DNA of 64,000 nt from Microstegium vimineum. Lineage: Eukaryota; Streptophyta; Magnoliopsida; Poales; Poaceae. The DNA lies in NCBI GenBank assembly GCA_022036555.1, contig CM039133.1:6913894-6977893 (forward strand), read 5' to 3'. Shown here one piece after another: positions 56,350 through 64,000 of this stretch (positions are counted from its first letter, which is position 1; each line of letters begins with the position of its first letter). A model generated the notes under the pieces. It did no database searches. It saw only the letters and a program-made list of their open reading frames with translations, and was not told the origin of the DNA. Made by a program: the position numbers and the translations under genes.

Positions 56350-59300
56350 TTACATTAAGGAGTGGATAACTAATATCGCACGCAGGCGAATCTGCTCTAT
56401 TTCGTCCATCTCCTTGGCGTCGGCATCGGCAGAACCCTCAACCGGCTTGATTTTCTTCTTCCATAGGATGGCTTGTCGGGCATTATGGTCTCTTTCTTGC
56501 CGCAAAGCCCCGATGGAATCAGACAGTTGGGTCTTTTGTTGGTTGGCAGCCGTCAGATCCCCTTCAACCTTTTGCAGCTCCGCCAGTAACTCCTCCTTCC
56601 TTGCCGACAGTCGAGAGATTTCTTGGTCAAGGTTGCCGATGGAAACTTTGGTTTGACCAATGATTTTGTGCTTCTCATCGGCAAGGTGTTTGAATTTGAG
56701 CTTCTCTTCCTCGCTCTTGGCTTGGGCAGCTCTATCGGCAATGCGACGAATAAGCCTCTGGTACTGGATCTGTTTGATGTCGATAGAGGCTGCCTGGAGA
56801 AGGGTTTCTGCTGCATCGGCAGAAAGATGGCTTTGGATATCCTTGAATATAATCCTTGCCGCGCGATGAGTCCTGGATGAGTTGAGATGTGTCTTGCAGC
56901 AGCAAGGAGAGCAAAGGAGAGCTTTGGATATCCTTGAATATAATCCTTGTCTGGACTTAATTTCTGCCGATAGAGCTGGGACAGAGCTTTCCTCTTCATC
57001 GTCATCGGGGACGTCGACGACAAAGGAGAACAGACTGTCTGCTTGGATGCGGCCTTGGCGTTCATCTTCGTCCTGAGGGTTCAGGCTGTAGGAGAAGAGG
57101 CTGTCCGGAGAATCTTGGGCCTGAAAACAGAGGTTAAAATATACCGATTGTAAAACTATACTATGAGCTTTGAGGTAATCGACTTACCGTCTTGAACCAG
57201 ATCTCCTACCTAGGGCTTGGCATACTGGATCGTCCAGCTTCATCTTGAACATCGGCAACAGATGCCAATGACTGGGCCCTTGTTGGGGAGGCAGCCGACG
57301 CCGCTGGTGCTGGTGTAGTTGTTGCTGGTGTCGCCTCCGATGTGGTGGCAGTTTCTTGTGGTGGCACTCTGTCATCGGGGACGTGGGTTGACGGTGCCGA
57401 TGCCGACGTCGCTGCTGCTGCGGAAGGTTGAGTGGTTCCTTCGCCTGGTAGTTTGGCTGACGATGCTGATGCTGTCTCCGCTGCTACGGCGGGAGTTATT
57501 TCTTCGTTCGGTGTGGCCGGTACCGATGCCGATGCCGCTTCAGTTGTCGCAGCAGCTGCTATCTCCTGGGCAGGGGCGTCATCCATTGGTTGATCAGGCA
57601 CAGAGGCCGATGGAGGTTCTGTCGATGATCTGCCGGCAGGTGGTGCGACTGGAGCCAGAAGCAGTCTTGCTGGTGACGCATCGGTAGCTGATGGCGCAGG
57701 TGGAGCCGATGGTGGGGGAGAAGCTAGCCTCAAGCGCCTCTTCTTCGTCGGTACAGCAACAGGGGAGCCGACCCGCTTGGATGAAGACCGGGGGGCATCG
57801 GTAGCCGGGCTGGAAGGCGTTTGCCTGCTGGAAGCAGATGCCGATGACCATAGTGCCTGAGAATACAAAGCGAGTTATGCAAGATAAATGTTGCTGATGA
57901 AACAGCATGTGATCGGTACAAGTAAAGATGAGTTTACTGCATAAATTTGCGTCAAGGCAATAGCGGCAGCCGATGTAGCCTGAACTGTTGTAGGCTTCGG
58001 CGTAGGTACCTGTTGAGGCGTGAAGGCAGCCAACGTCGGAGCTTTGTTGCCGATGATCGATACAGGGCCCATTATCCAAAGATTGAATGGCCTACCACTG
58101 TTGCTCGTTATGGGAACTGGATCATCGGCCTGCCAGGTACAAAGGTACAAAGGAGTTAGGTGTTGATACCGATGACAAATAAAGTAATAAAAGTACATCG
58201 GATAGCAGACTTACTGCGTCGTCGGGGATGACGTAATCGTCGTCGATTAAGTGCCGATAATAATGTGAAGACTTGGCGAGTAGCTGGCACTTCCATTCTT
58301 GCCACCAAGACTTGAACTCGTTGGTGATGAAGGAGGTTGGCGACCAGGAGGACAAGTCAAGGTCTGACAGATCGGCATCGGCAGGGAGGCTGATGACTTT
58401 ATTCCAGTCTAGATTGCTGGAGATTGTCTGCCTGGGTCTTACTACCTTAGAGTAGCAGAGTTTGATCGGCAGTTGGCCAAATGCCAGTTGTCTCGCTGCT
58501 GCCGATGGATAGTAGAACTCATAGGATGGTGGGGCATTCTTCCCAGATCCAAAGATATTTACTGGAATGGCTCGGGGAGTAATGCTGGCCCTCATGATTG
58601 CTTGGTTTTCGGGCAGACTCATATCGGTCAAGTTGAACAGTAATGGAAGTCCGTTCCGAAGAGGGAAGTCCATTGTAGAACTTCTAGAAATAGTAGCCGA
58701 AGTGCTCCACATCGGCATCGGTACCTGGCAGCATTATGACGGCTTCTCCAAAGTTAAGCGGAGGCCGAGTTGCCGATTCATCATCATCGTATCGGTAGTC
58801 TTCTGATATGTCCCTCGGGAATTGTTGGGCAAATAGATCAAACCCGAGAGCCTTGTGCATATGTGCGTTCAGCCATAGGTTGACAAACCACCAGGGGCCT
58901 CCGAGATTTCCGATGGGCTCTCCTAGCAGTAGCTTATTGGATACTTGATGCATCAATCGGTAAACTGATCCGAGAAGATACCTGCCTAAAGGGAGCCTTG
59001 TGTCGTTGGCAAGCAGTTCAGCCGCAGGGAGGTGCATGGTGGTCGGGCCGATGGTTTTGCCGTAGAAGACAAACTTTTCCAACCACATGTTTAAGAAGAT
59101 GGCATGCTCCCGTTGGGTTACCGATCCGGTTTTCTGGTGTTCCTGAATATAACCTGTCCAGCCACCGATACTACGGGTGTTCACCTTGTACTCAGATTTT
59201 CTGTTGAAGAGGCTAAGCGTATCGGCAGAGGTGATATCCAAACCGGTCAGCATGTAAACATCGGCAAGGGTGGGAGTAGCTGGTCCATGCCTGAAGAGGA

Positions 59301-59785
59301 AAGCGTTCATGCTGTCGAACTAGAAGTATGAAGCTGCCATCATCAAGGTTTCGTTCCTTTCTGCATCGGCAATTGAGAGCCTAATGCATTGATCTAAGTC
59401 ACGCTCCTGCCAGTACACTTGCTATGACCTGACCAATCTCAAGAACCAGTTCTTCCATCCTTTGGTGTGCTTGGGCCATGAGCGAAATGTGTCCTTCCAC
59501 AGTCCTAGATCAAAGCTCTCAGATCTAAGCGGTATCCGGTTGGTTTCTGCGTTGATGATGGAGGTGGGGTCTGGATTGCCCATTGGGCCTAGGCAACTGA
59601 GATTGGAACCAGCGAGGGGGATGATTACTTTATTGTACAGCTCCTAGGGTTCGAAGAAAAAAGGGACAAATCAGAAGGAAGAATGGGGATAAAACCAGGT
59701 TTTTTGCGAAGAAAAGAACTGTGCAGAGAGGTTGGATTGGATGAAGAATGAATCTTACCTTCGGGATGTCAACTTGGATCGCCAT
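56350..59785 (-). pseudogene. Element C antisense gene: plant-mobile-domain (PMD) protein, five exons
   Basis: Same exon plan as in A: 59759-59785, 58215-59643, 57938-58129, 57188-57856, 56350-57120, with conserved GT-AG junctions. Exon 1 length (27 bp) and exon 3 length (192 bp) are identical to A. Exon 2 has the PMD domain: YWQERDLDQCIRL, then NAFLFRHGPATPTLADVYMLTGLDI, GGPWWFVNLWLNAHM and PRDISEDYRY. Lesions: TAG at 59320-59322 (shared with A), an extra TAG near 59425 (CAG in A), a deletion of about 35 bp with frameshift near 58660-58700, a TAG at 57206-57208, and a templated duplication in exon 5 (56922-56949). Exon 5 encodes the coiled coil. The exon 2 donor is in phase here, which shows that A lost one base there. 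Family PF10536 is recognised by motif only. Confidence 0.8.
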
Positions 59786-60216
59786 TTGGAGTCGGAGAGA
59801 TGCTTGGTTCATCCTTGGAGTGCGAAGGAGTACTGTTGCTCGAGCCTGTGTTCTTCAGAGCAGCCGGAGGTTGAAGACGAAGGCAGGAAGGTGAAAGTGA
59901 AAATGGGCTCGGGTAAAAAGGCAGTGTGGATCCCGGTAATTTTTATAATCCTGTTCAGGGGCAATTTGGGGTTCTGTTCCACACTATGCAGGAATGTAGA
60001 GAGGCCCGCGGTAGATACGCGTGGTGATCGAGGTGGTCTGTAACTGTTCGTGCTACAATCGAGAGATTTTATTATTAAATTGCAGTTCCACATGCGGGGA
60101 TCGAGGAAACCATACGCCTATCTCGGGGGTAACGGCTACAGCAACGGCTACAACAACGGCTACAGTGGAGAGAATTTCGGCACGTAAAGTTATTCGCTCT
60201 GAAACTAGGGGGCATG

Positions 60217-61324
60217 TGTTGACACCGTTTTTCGACACGTGTCAAATGGGCTGAAGCTTGACTGGTCAATGGTCATTTTCCATCGGCATCGGTAAAGTAT
60301 GAGCCAATATGGCCGATGGGAGAGTGCTGTGGGAAGACTAAGGGTGTTGCCGATGAAGGCTGGGTGATCTTTGCCGACAAAGGTTAATAGATGGTCTTGT
60401 TGAAGCTGTTTGCCGATGAAGAATCATTGCTGATGGCCGATGAAGAGTCATTGCCAATTGCCGATGAAGGCTCGTTGCCGATTGCCGATGAAAGATGATT
60501 GCCGATTGCCGATAAGGCTCATTGCCGATTGCCGACGAAGAGATGTTGCCGATTGCTGATCAGGAAAGTATTGACGATGCCGATGGGCGTGACTTAGCAC
60601 TTGGCGGCAGCGGAGGGTTACAAGTGGCCAAAGAAGGAAGGTGCGGATTAAAGGGATCTGCCGATGGAAAGTTTCCATCGAGAAGAAGTATAAGGAAACT
60701 GGTGTTTTGTGCCAGTATTATTATAGTATTTTGCGTCCGACTCTTGCATGGGTCACATATTTTCCCTTAAAATAGGTGTGTTTGTTTAGGAAATAAATAT
60801 TGTTATCCGGCTCCTGCGCGAGTCAGTTTCCTTTAAAGTAGGAGTTTGTTTTAGGAAGGATATGTGTCGTGTCTTTGTACAACTCTCCGTGTGAGAGTAT
60901 AAATATGTGCCCGAGGGCTATGGAATAAACAATCAATCCAATTTAAACCAAACCAATTTTATTTTATTCTACCTTTTATCGCAATTTACCCTTTTACTAC
61001 ATTAGTTATAGCTATCAACGAGTTCTTCAAGCTTTCGACGGGCTGCATCACCTTGATCTCCGTCAAATCCTTGCTAGTTCCGCGTGGGAGTACCTCTAGG
61101 CTTTAGCAATCCGAGCGCATCGCTGTTTGCCTCTTCTAGCTCTGCTCTAGTTACCCCTGATCAATCTGAGCCTTGAAGTCCGGGCGCATCGCTGTCGTCT
61201 CGTTCAGTTTGTTCTAGTTATCATCCTTGTCGATTGATTGGTCAAATCGACTGGCACGCCCTCGACATCGAGCTTTGGGTAATAGCCCGAGGTGTTCACA
61301 GATCTGACGCTTTTTGTGTCAACA
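60217..61324 (+). repeat. Element C, 3' LTR (1108 bp)
   Basis: Starts TGTTGACACCG after the purine tract actagggggcatg and ends TGTCAACA, followed by the AGTCC duplication. TATA box at 60898-60905. About 12 substitutions from the 5' LTR were counted by eye, with no indel. Confidence 0.9.
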
Positions 61325-61329
61325 AGTCC

Positions 61330-62322
61330 TTTTATTTCTATGCAATGATCTCCAATTACCACTAGAACTTAAACTTTATCTTCTTCTTGAGTTTGATCTT
61401 GATCTACATCTTGAGTACCAAAAGTGTACCAAATACAGTCCACAATCAAATGACCTTGTACTCATTGCTTGTCATGCTTCTAGCTCAAACCAAAATCAAC
61501 ATAGGTGCCTCAATCACTTATAATCATGATTCCAATCTTGAGGACCTCTCAATCTAAGTGACTGAAAGTAAATCTAATGTTTTGTTCACTTAAATGGCAG
61601 ATTTTGTATTTCTCAAAGAATAACTTATTTTTCCCAAAGTACATATTCTATGATCATTAAATTTGTATATAAACTAATACCATAAGTGTAGAGTATGCCT
61701 ACCAAATTTCAAGCCAATCCAAATAGATTTGATCTCTTAAACATGACTATGATCACAGCTAGCTTAGATTTTGAATATTGACAAGTTTGAACATTATGAG
61801 CTATGCTTCTTTAAAATGAACCAAATTTGATACTAACTTGTTTGAACACTCTCATAAGACAAATATCCATTCAATCCTCTTACTAAAAGAAGTCTCATGA
61901 TAATATCCATTCAAATCAATCCAAACTTGATTACTAAGCATTTAATCCATTCAATCAACTTATAGCAAGCAACTAGTGCATCCATATATATTCAATTCAA
62001 ACAACTTATATGCACTATGTGTATGTCCAATTGAAACATCTTATACACACCCAAATGAACTTGATCAACAAGAAATATACCTTAGTAGATCATGATCAAT
62101 CCATTAGCAAGCTTCAACTTGAATATTTGCAAGCCTTCAATTAATCCAATGAACCACCACAACTTGATCATGCACTTCTATGTTGTAGTACTTGGACTTC
62201 ATTCTTTTGACATGGCATTGGGTTACGGATAGCACTAAGCTTCATTACTTGATTCAATCATGGGATGAACTATATGCAATCAATTGAATGAAGCCTCCAA
62301 TGCCAATGGTACCTACACACAT
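61330..62322 (-). other. Element E interior block 3, non-coding
   Basis: About 1 kb of AT-rich sequence between C and the end of E's gag. On the minus strand it lies just downstream of gag, where pol would be expected. No integrase or RT motif was found. Confidence 0.5.
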
Positions 62323-64000
62323 TCATCTACTTGTTGATGGTACCCAAACTAGTTTGGGTCCTCTCAAGTTAGGTGCAACATACTTAGGCAATGCCTTAGT
62401 ATGAATAGCGGGATGTTTTGCAATAGCAACCATAGAGGTACCACTACCATCCTTTCTAAGCATATGATCATCATCAATTGAAATGAGCTTAGAAGTTATA
62501 CCTAGCGGACATGAATGAGCCATGTGTCCCCTTTCTCGACATGAGTAGCACACTCTCTTTGCTTGATCCTTTTCTTCCTTGCTCATGTTGTGCTTCTCAT
62601 TGCCTTGCCTCTTCTCTTTTTCTTGAATCTTCATCTCAAGCTTGGTAGGACACCTTGAGGCAAAGTGTCCCATATCTTCACACTTGTAGCACTTGATGTG
62701 AGCCAAGTGATTCTTCTCTTGAAACTTGCTCATCATCATGTCATCTTGACTAAGAGTTATATTACTTGATCTTGCCTTGCCACCTCTTCTAGTCTTCTTC
62801 TTCTTCATCATCCCCAAACCACCATCTTCATGGTTGATCTTATATTGTACTTGGGGTGTGACTTGTGGCATAGCTTGAGGCTTCACTTGTTGCTTCACCA
62901 ATTGCTTGGTTGGGCACATTGAGGTGAGATGACCCAAATGTGACACTTGAAGCACTTGACATGCTTTAGCCTCTCTTCTTCTTTCTTCAACTTGAGCTTC
63001 TCTTTGTTTGGGCAACCATTTGCAAGATGTCCCATATCACGGCATATGAAGCACATGAAATGAGATAGCTTCTTTTGTTCTTGCTTCTTCATCTTTTTCT
63101 TGCCCTTGCTCTTGTTGAATCCAACTCCACTCTTGTCACCATAGTTTCTTGTGTTTGTCAACATATGCTCGAAAGTGACTTTGGAGTTGTAGCACCTCTC
63201 TAGCTTGTTACTCATATTCTTCAATTCACTTTTAAGCTCATTGTTCTCCTTCAAAAGGTTAGTCTCACAAGACAAGGAAGTAGAGCAAGCATCTATATGT
63301 GAAGAACATGTTATATCAAGTAAATCATCACAAGAGGTGGATACATGCTTCTTCCCTACATTAGAAGGGTTAGTAACAATATGTAGTTGATCATTTGACC
63401 CATGTGATGATCTTTCATCTTTTTTAAGATTTATCAATTCTTCAATTAGAAAACCATGTTTATGAACTAAATCTTCATGAGATACACGAAGTTGCTCATG
63501 ATCTAGTTTTAGTTCTTCATGTGAAGATTTAAGAACATCAAGTAAGTGCTTATGTTCTTCACATGAGTCTTTTAGAGTTGTGATTTTTTTGTTGAAGCTT
63601 TGAGGAGTGAAGCATGCATTTCAATTAATTATTCATGAGAATTAACAAGTTCCCCATGAGTCATATTAATCTCTTTTTGTGAACAAATAGAGGTATGAAT
63701 TATTTTCTTTTGATGTTCACAGGTTTTCTTTAGAGATGAGATTCTTTTTCCAAATTCAAGGTTTTAGTTTTTTCATTCACTAAAGACATGGTCATGCTAG
63801 CAAGTTTATCTACAAGCTCATCATATGAATCAACATGATCAACAACATTGCTATTTGATACCTTTATGTCACCTTGTGACATAGAGAAATGTGGTGATGT
63901 AGAAGAGCTTGTAGTAGCACCATCATTAACGGAGCATGAACCATCTTTATTACCACCAAGTGTGCATGGAGTAGCATCATCATTTGCAACACTTGTGGCA
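62323..64000 (-). pseudogene. Element E gag with coiled coil and four CCHC knuckles, frameshifted, 5' end off window
   Basis: Minus strand. The upstream part (about 63440-63560) reads as a heptad-rich coil (SSHEELKLDHEQLRVSHEDLV). A linker follows, with NNELKSELKNMSNKLERCYNSKVTFEHML. Then come zinc knuckles CFICRDMGHLANGC, CFKCH-GHLTSMC (broken), CYKCEDMGHFASRC and CYSCRERGHMAHSC, each C-x2-C-x4-H-x4-C and spaced by Lys/Glu-rich linkers. A 1-bp loss inside the second knuckle shifts the frame near 62945. Further frame damage occurs near 63600. Stop at 62323-62325. Four spaced knuckles with N-terminal coils resemble gag of grass SIRE/Maximus copia elements, which package element RNA. The protein start is not in the window. 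Confidence 0.7.

Larger units (their letters stand above)
48170..61324 (+). mobile_element. Element C: youngest gypsy LTR retrotransposon, with intact pol and antisense PMD gene
   Basis: Flanked by AGTCC (48165-48169 and 61325-61329). Both LTRs are 1108 bp and differ by about 12 substitutions by hand count, roughly 1.1 percent. The structure is the same as in A. Pol is one open frame of 1078 codons. Gag-protease carries several premature stops and a frameshift, and the antisense PMD gene is also broken. C could supply pol but would need gag from another copy. Confidence 0.9.
5440..64000 (+). mobile_element. Element D: gypsy-type LTR retrotransposon, internally deleted, hosting all later insertions
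   Basis: D starts at 5440 (tgtcacacccc) inside the 3' flank of the tandem gene; the probable left target duplication is actga (5435-5439). Its first LTR is complete (5440-8761). A Met-tRNA primer site and about 200 bp of leader follow. At about 8967 the sequence jumps straight into a second LTR copy that lacks its first ~30 bp. All gag-pol is therefore gone. The second LTR is cut at 10554 by element E and its remainder must lie beyond the right edge. The very long LTR and the Met-tRNA site fit the Tekay/Del chromovirus type. That lineage call rests on structure only, since no D protein remains. Confidence 0.7.
10554..64000 (-). mobile_element. Element E: copia-like LTR retrotransposon, minus strand, gag only
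   Basis: E's 3' LTR is at the left (10554-17229, interrupted by F). Its polypurine tract follows at 17230-17243. The interior continues in three blocks (17230-18457, 47342-48169, 61330-64000) around B+A and C. The only coding sequence is a minus-strand gag with several zinc knuckles (62323-64000). No integrase, reverse transcriptase or RNase H was found in any E block, so E looks like a gag-only or deletion derivative. The PPT (complement of atcttcccctttttgg), the TG-AGAG...TAACA LTR ends and a gag with repeated knuckles and coiled coil suggest the SIRE/Maximus type of Ty1/copia. This lineage is inferred. The 5' LTR is outside the window. Confidence 0.6.

Overview
The window looks like a piece of a grass (Poaceae, probably panicoid) nuclear chromosome. 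The reasons are a Stowaway-type MITE, an Ac/Ds-like fragment, a Mutator transposase relic, and long-LTR gypsy and copia elements with grass-type ends. No rRNA, tRNA, CRISPR array or bacterial-type operon was seen. The species cannot be fixed from the sequence.

Layout. Positions 1-5439 are host DNA. A gene for a small secreted protein of about 101 residues (1970-2275) lies in a tandem duplication. A second, decayed copy is at 4838-5120. The 3' flank of a third, off-window copy is at 1-418. Between the copies lie a MULE transposase relic and an Ac/Ds-like hAT end. From 5440 to the right edge everything is transposable-element DNA, nested like Russian dolls. Element D is a gypsy-type element with a 3.3 kb LTR (5440 onward); its gag-pol is deleted. 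Its second LTR is broken at 10554 by element E, a copia-like element on the minus strand. E's LTR holds element F, a DNA transposon (12492-16863). E's interior is split twice: by element B (minus-strand gypsy, 18458-47336), which itself holds element A (plus-strand gypsy, 18465-31619), and by element C (plus-strand gypsy, 48170-61324), the same family as A. Matching target-site duplications can be read on both sides of F (ACC), B (GGTTT), A (TCGGT) and C (AGTCC).

How the genes work together. A, B and C each have gag, protease, reverse transcriptase, RNase H and integrase on the element strand. Each also carries a multi-exon gene on the opposite strand between integrase and 3' LTR. In A and C this gene encodes a plant-mobile-domain (PMD, aminotransferase-like) protein. 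In B it encodes a protein resembling the 'putative gypsy type transposon' (PF04195-like) family. C is youngest by LTR similarity and keeps an unbroken 1078-residue pol, but its gag has several stops. A and B are decayed. E shows only gag with four zinc knuckles and no pol.

The most unusual object is F. It has CACTA-style termini and a non-TWA 3-bp target duplication, yet its coding pair is PIF/Harbinger-like (Myb/SANT ORF1 plus DDE transposase). Other points of interest are the antisense PMD gene with a premature stop shared by A and C, a hairpin cluster beside B's 3' LTR, and a strong enrichment of CCGAT/ATCGG throughout A and C. All similarity statements come from reading by eye; no database search was run.
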